From Holosporales bacterium (GTDB lineage Bacteria; Pseudomonadota; Alphaproteobacteria; BNTO01): a stretch of DNA of 11,162 bases. A program made the position numbers and the translations under genes. The notes beneath the pieces are model-generated. The model made no database searches. It saw only the letters and a program-made list of their open reading frames with translations, and had not been told where the DNA came from. This document shows, in pieces, positions 1-5,724 of this stretch. The stretch lies in assembly GCA_031273545.1 (NCBI GenBank), contig JAISRQ010000016.1, positions 1 through 11,162 of the forward strand. The letters run 5' to 3'. Positions within the stretch are counted from its first letter, which is position 1. Every line of letters begins with the position of its first letter.

Positions 1-60
1 TTGGCGATGGCGGACCTCTAGTTCCTGCTTTTCGGTTTCTTTTAGGAAATTAGCTTTCAT
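1..60 (-). CDS. IS630-family-like transposase, N-terminal fragment cut by the window edge
   Basis: On the minus strand an ATG at 60-58 opens a frame that stays open to base 1, giving 20 residues that begin MKANFLKETEKQELEVRH. This start resembles the N-terminus of many IS630-type transposases, which begin with a short charged helix ahead of a helix-turn-helix DNA-binding domain; the DDE catalytic core would lie outside the window. A well-placed Shine-Dalgarno (AAGGA on the minus strand, 64-68) supports the start. IS630 enzymes move their element into TA dinucleotides. No terminal inverted repeat of the element could be identified with confidence in bases 61-160. The family call rests on only 20 residues and recall of the family, so another protein with a charged N-terminus is possible. 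Confidence 0.45.
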   Translation of the reverse strand, partial: MKANFLKETEKQELEVRHRQ

Positions 61-163
61 GTATCCTTTATACGCAATTTCTGGGGAAAATCCAATGAAT
101 CATTTCAGATGGGTATATAACTAAAATCTGAAGGATGCGGGCACGGAAAAAAGGAAGCCTCCG

Positions 164-298
164 CCCCAACCACCACCTTGTATCCTATCAGAAAAAAGTT
201 AAGAAATAATGAATACAAAATATATAACTTTTAATTTAAATCCGACCATTAACGATCCATTAACCTTTTTGTGTTAGGATAAAAGGTGGTGGTTGGGG
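164..298. repeat. Long inverted repeat, MITE-like or structured non-coding element
   Basis: Bases 164-187 and 275-298 are inverted copies of each other: 23 of 24 positions pair, with one mismatch (180 against 282). The arms are GC-rich at the outer end (cccc-aaccaccacc / ggtggtggtt-gggg) and enclose an AT-rich centre of 87 bases without a convincing ORF. The centre holds a direct repeat, CCATTAAC at 246-253 and 257-264. Six-base AGCCTC copies flank the structure at 156-161 and 305-310; they could be a target-site duplication but do not abut the arms exactly. The size and terminal repeats fit a miniature inverted-repeat transposable element; a long-range RNA hairpin is the alternative. Confidence 0.6.
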
Positions 299-473
299 GG
301 GATTAGCCTCACTTTCTACCTCAAATTTCCAAAAAAAGCCCAAAAATCCCGTATCCAAATTTTAATGCCCTGTTAACCCTTTCGTACTGAGCAAAGGCTC
401 CTCCCAAAAATCAAAAAAAATTCCGTCGTTTTTTCTGTAAAATCCATCCTCTCAAAAACTCCTTCCCCCTCGC
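299..473. other. Non-coding stretch downstream of ruvB
   Basis: No gene is supported here. The plus strand is rich in C, T and A-runs. A small GAGC-loop-GCTC hairpin occurs near 389-400 and poly-A/poly-T tracts near 412-434 could form a weak AT-rich stem downstream of the ruvB stop, but there is no clear hairpin followed directly by a T-run on the minus strand, so a ruvB terminator cannot be assigned. Confidence 0.5.
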
Positions 474-1520
474 CTACTCCCATTCCGTATTGCCTTCCTT
501 AGCAAAATTTCCTGGCCCTTGTTCTATCTGCAAATGCTCATACGCCAAAGTCGTCAGCACCCGACCTCGCGCCGTCCTCTGAATAAACCCCTGCTGAAGC
601 AAGTACGGCTCAATCATATCCTCAATAGTCCCCCTGTCCTCAGCCATAGCAGCAGCCAGCGTATCAAGCCCAGCAGGCCCCCCTTTATAATACTCCGCCA
701 AAATCCGCAAATACTTCACGTCCTGCGCATCCAAGCCAAGGACATCCACGGCAAGCTGTTCCAACGCGTGTTGCGCAATGTCATACGTGATGACTGCGCG
801 CTCTTTTTTTCCAAGAACATACGCAAAGTCCCGCACTCTCCGCAGCAAACGCCCCGCAATCCTTGGCGTGCCCCGCGACCTTTTTGCGATCTCATTAGCA
901 CCGTCCTCCTCTATGTTTACGTTTAGGATCCGCGCAGCCCTCCTCACGATATGAGCCAAATCAGCTACATCGTAAAACTGCAGCCTCAGAGGTATGCCAA
1001 ACCGCTCTCGTAGTGGCTGAGCAAGGAGCCCAGAGCGTGTCGTCGCGCCAATCAATGTAAACGGCGGAAGGTCCAATCGCAATGCCTTTGCAGCCGGCCC
1101 CTCACCAATCATTATATCAATTTTAAAATCCTCCATTGCGGAGTACAACGTCTCTTCAACCGATGGATTCAGCCGGTGTATCTCATCAATAAAAAACACA
1201 CTACGTGGGGATAAATTCGTCAAAATGGCCGCTAAGTCCCCAGCTTTTGCCAAAATGGGACCAGATGTCGCCCGAAATTCGACTCCAAGCTCGTTGGCAA
1301 TTACTTGCGCTAGCGTCGTTTTGCCGAGCCCCGGAGGACCAAACAATAGCGTGTGGTCAAGGGCTTCCCCGCGCTGACGGGCCGCCGTAATAAATATGGA
1401 CAAATTCGCTAAGACTTGCCTTTGGCCAGTAAAATCCTCAAGGGACTTTGGCCGGATGGACACTTCAAATTGCGCCTCGCCTTCTGATGTACAGACATCG
1501 CTAAGTATGCGAAAAGACAT
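474..1520 (-). CDS. ruvB: Holliday junction branch-migration ATPase RuvB
   Basis: RuvB is the hexameric AAA+ motor that, loaded by RuvA, pumps DNA through Holliday junctions before RuvC cuts them; it acts in the cytoplasm on recombination intermediates. Starting at ATG 1520-1518 the product is 348 residues, close to the usual RuvB length. Visible motifs: an [12 protein letters not shown] segment at 22-33, Walker [10 protein letters not shown] at 61-69, Walker B FFIDE at 109-113, sensor-1 GATTRSG at 158-164, the LRERFG segment with the expected arginine finger at 170-175, and a C-terminal winged-helix region with RTARGR. The frame is open for 43 codons upstream, but that extension is Cys/aromatic-rich, unlike RuvB, and would overlap a repeat, so the inner ATG was chosen; GGGA lies just ahead of it. 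No ruvA or ruvC is adjacent; the upstream neighbour is the DsbA-like gene. The 277-base leader is filled by two repeat copies. Confidence 0.95.
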   Translation of the reverse strand: MSFRILSDVCTSEGEAQFEVSIRPKSLEDFTGQRQVLANLSIFITAARQRGEALDHTLLFGPPGLGKTTLAQVIANELGVEFRATSGPILAKAGDLAAILTNLSPRSVFFIDEIHRLNPSVEETLYSAMEDFKIDIMIGEGPAAKALRLDLPPFTLIGATTRSGLLAQPLRERFGIPLRLQFYDVADLAHIVRRAARILNVNIEEDGANEIAKRSRGTPRIAGRLLRRVRDFAYVLGKKERAVITYDIAQHALEQLAVDVLGLDAQDVKYLRILAEYYKGGPAGLDTLAAAMAEDRGTIEDMIEPYLLQQGFIQRTARGRVLTTLAYEHLQIEQGPGNFAKEGNTEWE

Positions 1521-1620
1521 ATTTCCCAGTAAAAAGGATCTGCGTATGAGCATTGTATACACAATCCCCAAGAAAAGGCAGCACATTTTCGCATCGAAAG
1601 ATATACCGAGGCGCCCCCCT

Positions 1621-1663
1621 CTCCAAATGACTACGAACGTTCTAGTCAAACAAACGCTTGTTA
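1621..1663 (+). repeat. Dispersed intergenic repeat, copy A
   Basis: Begins ctccaaatgactacgaac and ends aacaaacgcttgtta. It shares about 33 of 41 positions with copy B, 86 bases downstream. The 3' part forms a small hairpin, AACAA-ACGC-TTGTT. It lies in the leader of ruvB, between ruvB and the DsbA-like gene, which are both on the opposite strand. The distance from CTCC to AACG is 32 bases, the same as in copies B and E. Confidence 0.6.
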
Positions 1664-1705
1664 TTACCCAACTTTCGAAGCATATTCATTATGGCAAGAT
1701 GCTAT

Positions 1706-1778
1706 TCCCCAAATGATTGCGAACTTATTAGTTGAACAAACGCTTGTTACATTCAACTTACAGCCCGCAATTTTGGGA
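1706..1778 (+). repeat. Dispersed intergenic repeat, copy B, with nested hairpins
   Basis: Begins tccccaaatgattgcgaac. An inner stem pairs AGTTG+AACAA (1730-1739) with TTGTT and CAACT (1744-1748, 1754-1758) around an ACGC loop, with a five-base bulge. An outer imperfect stem pairs 1706-1721 with cgcaattttggga at 1766-1778. Base pairing at two levels suggests a folded RNA or cruciform unit and not random sequence. It sits just downstream of the stop of the DsbA-like gene, where the hairpin might also help end that transcript, although no T-run follows. Confidence 0.6.
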
Positions 1779-1797
1779 TCTATGGTAGGTGTAGGTA

Positions 1798-2745
1798 TTA
1801 TCCCTTACTGGCTGCACCTTCAGGCTTTGATTCAGCAGCAGGAGTCCCCTCTGGCTTGGCTTCCGGCTTAGCTTCTAGCTTGGCCTCCGCTGCAGGTTTG
1901 CCTTCTGCTGCCGCTTCAGGCCCAGGTGCAATCAATATCTCTTGCCATGGCCGGCCATTTTTCACAGCATCCAAAGCTTGGTTCATTTTCTCCTTTACTA
2001 ACGGAGGAATAATTTCTAATCCTTTGTCCGTTGAAATGAAAATCAAAGGTAACCGAGGCGGAATGCCAATATCTACCGCAAGTTGCCCGTTGGCCTCTAA
2101 CTCTCGTGCAATAGCTTCGCTTTCAATATCCTTGCTTAGTTTGTCTGCGTCAAGCTCAGATTCCTTTGCTAATTGCGACAAACGCGTCACTGTAAGCTCT
2201 ATCTTTCCATGCGCATCTGGAAACTTTGACCAGAAAACACCCGTCTTATCTACATTTTGCAAACTAGCCGCAATGATTGCTTTCGTAGCCAGCAACGAAC
2301 TTGGCCCCGAGTCCCCTCCCTCTTGTCCGCCATAAATGCTAACCGGAGTCAAGTAAAAGCCGACATCAGTCCTCTCTTTAGCAATCTGGCTCATCACTTC
2401 AGAATTAAATTTCTGAGAAATCGGATCTAACGGATCAAAGAACACCACAAGCTTCAGCGGCCCCTTAGCATTTCCAATTACGAACCTTGCCCCAAACAAT
2501 TTGTCTTTGTTTGTGGTTGCGTTTTGCTCTATTTTTTTTGCAAATTCATATTGGCGCTTTTGCACTCCAGCATCTATTGCGCTAATGAACTCTTCTGGGT
2601 GTTCTGTTAGCATTTTTCGAACGTTTTCATCCACTAGCTGCGCTACTTCCTTCTTTTGCTCCTCACTCAGACCACCTGCCTGAATCCCATTTCCAGCCAA
2701 AATTGCAAAAATGGAAGAACACAACAAAACCTTACATATTGACAT
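1798..2745 (-). CDS. Exported DsbA/Com1-like thioredoxin-fold protein lacking the catalytic CxxC
   Basis: Predicted exported protein of 315 residues from ATG 2745-2743 (an in-frame TTG at 2754 would add three). A signal peptide covers 1-23, with cleavage likely after IQA. Residues 26-90 are a charged helical segment like the N-terminal oligomerisation region of DsbA/ScsC/Com1-type proteins, followed by a thioredoxin-like start, LKLVVFFDPLDPISQKF (97-113). Family members normally have FFDYxCPYCKxF here and use the two cysteines to make or isomerise disulfides in periplasmic proteins. Here the position reads DPIS (107-110) and the mature protein has no cysteine, so redox activity is not expected. 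A later GIPPRLPLIFIS segment resembles the cis-proline region. The last 40 residues are an Ala/Pro/Glu/Lys repeat tail (EAKPEAKPEG-like). A structural, chaperone or peptide-binding role is an inference. It is divergent from the secretin gene and upstream of ruvB. Confidence 0.75.
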   Translation of the reverse strand: MSICKVLLCSSIFAILAGNGIQAGGLSEEQKKEVAQLVDENVRKMLTEHPEEFISAIDAGVQKRQYEFAKKIEQNATTNKDKLFGARFVIGNAKGPLKLVVFFDPLDPISQKFNSEVMSQIAKERTDVGFYLTPVSIYGGQEGGDSGPSSLLATKAIIAASLQNVDKTGVFWSKFPDAHGKIELTVTRLSQLAKESELDADKLSKDIESEAIARELEANGQLAVDIGIPPRLPLIFISTDKGLEIIPPLVKEKMNQALDAVKNGRPWQEILIAPGPEAAAEGKPAAEAKLEAKPEAKPEGTPAAESKPEGAASKG

Positions 2746-2825
2746 AAAACCCAATTAAATAAATCAATAACCATATTCATGCTAGCGTTATTCTCTTAGA
2801 AAACCAATAGGTACGTTTTCGCAGA

Positions 2826-2830
2826 AGGAG
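2826..2830 (+). promoter_or_regulatory. Strong Shine-Dalgarno AGGAG without an obvious standard start
   Basis: The AGGAG core lies in agaaggagaag. Seven bases on is ATT 2838, in frame with the secretin; eight on is TTG 2839, which opens a 13-codon frame ending at 2880. Neither gives a normal signal peptide at its N-terminus. It may serve a rare ATT start, a short leader peptide, or be fortuitous. Confidence 0.35.
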
Positions 2831-2849
2831 AAGATTTATTGATCACGCC

Positions 2850-2878
2850 TTTTGTTTGCAAACAAAATCCTTTATATT
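2850..2878 (+). promoter_or_regulatory. 18-base perfect palindrome overlapping a possible secretin promoter
   Basis: TTTTGTTTGCAAACAAAA (2850-2867) is a perfect palindrome. Five bases downstream is a TATATT (2873-2878) that could be a -10 box; the palindrome would then cover the -35/spacer, the usual place for a repressor operator. A transcript from about 2885 would lead directly to the GTG at 2910. Alternatively the palindrome forms an RNA hairpin between the AGGAG at 2826 and the coding region. The -35 match is poor, so promoter assignment is tentative; the palindrome itself is certain. Confidence 0.4.
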
Positions 2879-2909
2879 GACCCTATGTGTTACTGAAACG
2901 TTGTACTTT

Positions 2910-4700
2910 GTGTTTACAACTTATAAAAAAGATATTACACCGAGGGCTCTCGGTCTAGCCTTAGTTTTCTCGCTTTCTGGCTGCCAAAGCTTCGTTAAGT
3001 CGCATCTAGGGAAAGAGCCCACCACCAACGATTTTCGCGTACTAACCACCCCGGAAGAGACGACTTACACTCCTAAAAGGCTTCCTACTCCGGCTGCTCC
3101 AATAATCCCTGCGTCATACAAGTCGCAAATCTCCCTGCATATTTCGCAAGACATGCCCCTAGGCATTGCACTAGAACAAACATGCAAACTTTTAAATATT
3201 GATGTACAGATAGATAAACGAATACAAGCTTCCAAACTATTTATTTCGTTCGCTGCAACAAGAAAACCGTTTATTGATGTACTAGAAAGTATGTGTAGCA
3301 TAGCTAAGCTGCGTTACAGGATAAGCAATGGCATGTTGTTCATCGAACCAGACACACCATATAGCCGCAACTATAATGTGCAGTTTTTAAACCTAACACG
3401 CTCCAGTGCCAACAGAATCTCCTCTGGGACAGATATATTCGCTCACTCTGTCGCAAACGCAGACAACAAGACAGGCGTATCGGGCAGCGAAAACGGCTCA
3501 AACACGTCTGTTAACATGAACAGCGAAAATGATTTTTGGAAAGAACTAGAAGTTAACTTGCAAATATTGCTTCCCCCAAGTGAAAGTGATTCAAGTAATC
3601 ATCCACAATTTACGATACACAAACACGCAGGAATTATTTCTGTGCGAGGCTCTTCTGAACAACATCATTGCGTCCAAGAGTATCTTCGGGCGTTGAAAAA
3701 ATCCGTTAGCAGTCAAATCTTAATTGAAGCAAAGATTATTGAAGTAACGCTCAACGATGAATTTAAAAGCGGAATTAATTGGGGAATGCTGCAATCTGAA
3801 GAAGGGAGAACCTTTAAATCAGAAGGGTATGGCGGTGCCAATCTCGAGGATAAAAACGTCACAGGGGAATCCGTTTTTGTTGATGCGACAAGTGCAGCTG
3901 TTACGACTGGAGCGGCCGTTGCAGCAAGTGCAGCAGGAGGTACAGCAACCACCACAATCGATACCGGAACTTCCACATCCAGCGTAGCAAAAACGATTGC
4001 GCCGTCCGGATTCTTCCAATTCACAAAAACTTTCTCCAACGGGATCGCCGGAATAATTAAAGCCCTGCAACACTTTGGAGAGGCTCGAACTCTTTCAAGT
4101 CCGAGACTTACTGTAATGAACAACCAAAGCGCAATTCTAAAGGTTGCAGAAAATCATGTCTACTTTAAGTTGAACTACAGCAAGCATTTGTCTACGAAAA
4201 ACGACAGGGAAGACGTAACCGTTGGCAGCGACATAAAGACCGTCCCAGTGGGGTTGGTCATGTCTGTACAGCCGGCGATTGACCCAGAAAGCCAAAGTGT
4301 AATCCTGTTCCTGCGTCCGACCATTTCTAGCTTAGTCAAAACGGTATCCGACCCATCCGTTGCAATCGCGATGAAAAACGCAGGCGGCACTGAGCTTCCT
4401 AAATCCGAAGTCCCTGTCATCCAAGTAAAAGAAATAGATTCCGTTTTGCGTTTAAAAGATGGCGAAGTCGCGGTTTTGGGTGGGTTAATGGAAATATCGT
4501 CAAAACATGACCGCTTTAAGCACCCCATTTTTGGGGACATTCCTTTTATGAAGGAGGCTTTTTCTAATCTTAATAAGGCAGATAGCGTAAAAGAAATCGT
4601 CATACTTATTCGAGTCAGGATTTTGGATTCGGCACATCCAGACAAAGCTGATGAGCGGTTGGTACATTTGTATACGACGGATCCTCGTCCTATTTGCTAA
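2910..4700 (+). CDS. Outer-membrane secretin lipoprotein, type IVB pilus PilN/MshL-like
   Basis: Secretins form large outer-membrane rings through which pili or type II/III substrates leave the cell. From GTG 2910 the protein is 596 residues; the frame is open further upstream (TTG 2856, 614 residues). GTG was chosen because it gives a standard lipoprotein signal, with KK/R then ALGLALVFSLSGC, lipidated Cys at residue 25. Counting from TTG 2856: an STN/N0-like domain lies at about 90-170; an NYNVQFLNLTR strand at about 172-182, typical of the PilN/MshL group; an N-domain with VRGSSEQHHCVQEYL near 255-275; then the secretin domain from QILIEAKIIEVTLND (about 287) through LSSPRLTVMNNQ (about 413) to VLRLKDGEVAVLGGLME (about 530) and a C-terminal GDIPFMKEAFS. 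An Ala/Thr/Ser-rich loop (about 339-380) sits in the secretin domain. No other pilus or secretion gene is nearby, so the system it serves is unknown. No strong Shine-Dalgarno is present at the GTG. Confidence 0.88.
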   Translation: MFTTYKKDITPRALGLALVFSLSGCQSFVKSHLGKEPTTNDFRVLTTPEETTYTPKRLPTPAAPIIPASYKSQISLHISQDMPLGIALEQTCKLLNIDVQIDKRIQASKLFISFAATRKPFIDVLESMCSIAKLRYRISNGMLFIEPDTPYSRNYNVQFLNLTRSSANRISSGTDIFAHSVANADNKTGVSGSENGSNTSVNMNSENDFWKELEVNLQILLPPSESDSSNHPQFTIHKHAGIISVRGSSEQHHCVQEYLRALKKSVSSQILIEAKIIEVTLNDEFKSGINWGMLQSEEGRTFKSEGYGGANLEDKNVTGESVFVDATSAAVTTGAAVAASAAGGTATTTIDTGTSTSSVAKTIAPSGFFQFTKTFSNGIAGIIKALQHFGEARTLSSPRLTVMNNQSAILKVAENHVYFKLNYSKHLSTKNDREDVTVGSDIKTVPVGLVMSVQPAIDPESQSVILFLRPTISSLVKTVSDPSVAIAMKNAGGTELPKSEVPVIQVKEIDSVLRLKDGEVAVLGGLMEISSKHDRFKHPIFGDIPFMKEAFSNLNKADSVKEIVILIRVRILDSAHPDKADERLVHLYTTDPRPIC

Positions 4701-4709
4701 GGTTTCAGC

Positions 4710-4750
4710 CCTCAAAAGATTGTGGAGTTTTGGGAGTATAAACGCTTAAG
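4710..4750 (+). repeat. Dispersed intergenic repeat, copy C
   Basis: cctcaaaagatt at 4710-4721 is followed by tataaacgctta at 4737-4748, matching the two conserved blocks of the family (spacing 31 against 32 in A, B and E). An internal AGTTTTGGGAG (4726-4736) is roughly complementary to the start, giving a short stem. It begins nine bases after the secretin stop, so it may contribute to the 3' end of that transcript. The middle of this copy is diverged. Confidence 0.45.
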
Positions 4751-4804
4751 TCTCGCATATTAGCGGGCACTACAAATAAACAATCCCGCCCCTGCCCCGC
4801 AACA

Positions 4805-4813
4805 TGATATAAT
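4805..4813 (+). promoter_or_regulatory. Extended -10 promoter for bioD
   Basis: TGATATAAT is a perfect extended -10 (TGn plus TATAAT at 4808-4813), 30 bases before the bioD ATG. Start of transcription would fall near 4820, giving a leader of about 24 bases without a Shine-Dalgarno. No good -35 hexamer is seen at the expected place, as is common for extended -10 promoters. Confidence 0.5.
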
Positions 4814-4843
4814 TGCCCTAGACTTAAACCTCGCGCGCCTCAC

Positions 4844-5596
4844 ATGACCCGTCCGCTCTTTATTACAGGCACAGACACAGACGTAGGCAAGACAATCGTA
4901 TCTTCCTGGGTCTGCGCGCACTCCACCGCCAAATATTGGAAACCCGTTCAAACTGGTGCAGATTCAGATGCAAGCGTAGTGGCCCGCATCTCTGCGCATA
5001 CGGAGATCATTCCCGAAGCGTACAAATTACGCGCTCCGTTGTCTGCATATGACGCGGCGAAACTCGAGGACATAAATATCGAGCTTTCAAATATATTAAA
5101 GCAAGCTCCAGCCCCGAGGACCTCAATTGACGCAGACCGGGAATTGGATAATAACGAGCTCCTCCAAAAACCCGGCAATCACTTGGTACATGAGCCTAAC
5201 GTAATGTGGGATAACAATGAATGTTTTCTTCCCCAAAAACTTTGCAATAATTTGGCGAGTGACTCTAACGTAATAATAGAGGGGGCAGGAGGCGTATTCG
5301 TCCCAATTGCGAAAGGCGTTTTTATGATTGATTTAATCAAGATGACGAATTCTAATGTTATAGTTGTAAGTAAGTCAAAGCTTGGTTTTCAAAATCATAT
5401 ATACTTGACAATAGAGGCGCTGCGACTCAGAGGGATTGACGTGATCGGGATCGTACTAAACGGGGAAACGGAGTTTGTTGATACGATAGAAACGTTTGCC
5501 AAGACGAAGGTGCTGCACGTGTTTCCTTGGGAAAACGACATCGAAGGCGTGATAAAAAGGACGGAGCTCCCCGATGAAATAAGGCGCGCGCTGTAG
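4844..5596 (+). CDS. bioD: Dethiobiotin synthetase BioD with a duplicated internal loop
   Basis: BioD uses ATP and CO2 to close the ureido ring of 7,8-diaminopelargonic acid, giving dethiobiotin, the penultimate step of biotin synthesis in the cytoplasm. The 250-residue product has the P-loop GTDTDVGKT (9-17), KPVQTG with the expected catalytic lysine (K33), the APLSAYDAAKLE substrate segment, VIIEGAGG (144-150), and the LGFQNHIYLTIEALRLRGIDVIGIVLNG block expected near the dimer/nucleotide-recognition side. All signature residues seem intact. It is longer than the usual 220-230 residues because residues 102-145 contain two related units, DNNELLQKPGNH... and DNNECFLPQKLCNN..., placed just before the EGAGG motif. 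No other bio gene is adjacent, and the gene has its own promoter, so the rest of the pathway must be elsewhere or absent. No Shine-Dalgarno is seen at the ATG, but the start matches the family, which places the P-loop within the first 20 residues. Confidence 0.93.
   Translation: MTRPLFITGTDTDVGKTIVSSWVCAHSTAKYWKPVQTGADSDASVVARISAHTEIIPEAYKLRAPLSAYDAAKLEDINIELSNILKQAPAPRTSIDADRELDNNELLQKPGNHLVHEPNVMWDNNECFLPQKLCNNLASDSNVIIEGAGGVFVPIAKGVFMIDLIKMTNSNVIVVSKSKLGFQNHIYLTIEALRLRGIDVIGIVLNGETEFVDTIETFAKTKVLHVFPWENDIEGVIKRTELPDEIRRAL
5147..5278 (+). repeat. In-frame tandem duplication inside bioD
   Basis: Unit 1 (5147-5209, 63 bases) and unit 2 (5210-5278, 69 bases) both begin gataa-aa-ga and both end in taacgtaat plus a few bases; the peptides align as DNNELLQ-KPGNHLVHEPNVMW against DNNECFLPQKLCNNLASDSNVII. 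Unit 2 ends in the native strand leading to EGAGG, so unit 1 is the likely added copy. Both contain a CYCCAAAAA block with TAACG about 36 bases later, reminiscent of the intergenic repeat family in this window. Confidence 0.7.
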
Positions 5597-5607
5597 GTCT
5601 TTGGCGA

Positions 5608-5638
5608 TTGATGTCGTTATCATGTTTTTGCTTATAAT
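5608..5638 (+). promoter_or_regulatory. Possible promoter for the exported protein at 5725
   Basis: A perfect TATAAT (5633-5638) lies 86 bases before the next start codon, with TTGATG at 5608-5613 upstream. The 19-base spacer is longer than the optimum of 17, so the assignment is tentative. A weaker TACAAT at 5688-5693 is an alternative closer to the gene. Confidence 0.35.
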
Positions 5639-5724
5639 GCTTACCTATTAGATCTCGCAACTAGACAAATGTCCAACAATACTGTAGTACAATGAATAGA
5701 GACTTATTAAAAACATAGACGAAT

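Noticed and set aside
519..926. Plus-strand open frame opposite ruvB
   Set aside because: It lies entirely antisense to strongly conserved ruvB codons, is rich in Pro/Arg/Ser as expected of a shadow frame, and has no family resemblance.
1521..1649. N-terminal extension of RuvB by 43 residues
   Set aside because: The extension is hydrophobic and Cys-rich, unlike RuvB, and overlaps repeat copy A at its start; the ATG at 1520 gives the family length.
4701..4843. Possible tRNA or other structured RNA gene between the secretin and bioD
   Set aside because: No acceptor stem, anticodon arm or TTC-loop pattern could be found; the gap is explained by repeat copy C and the bioD promoter.
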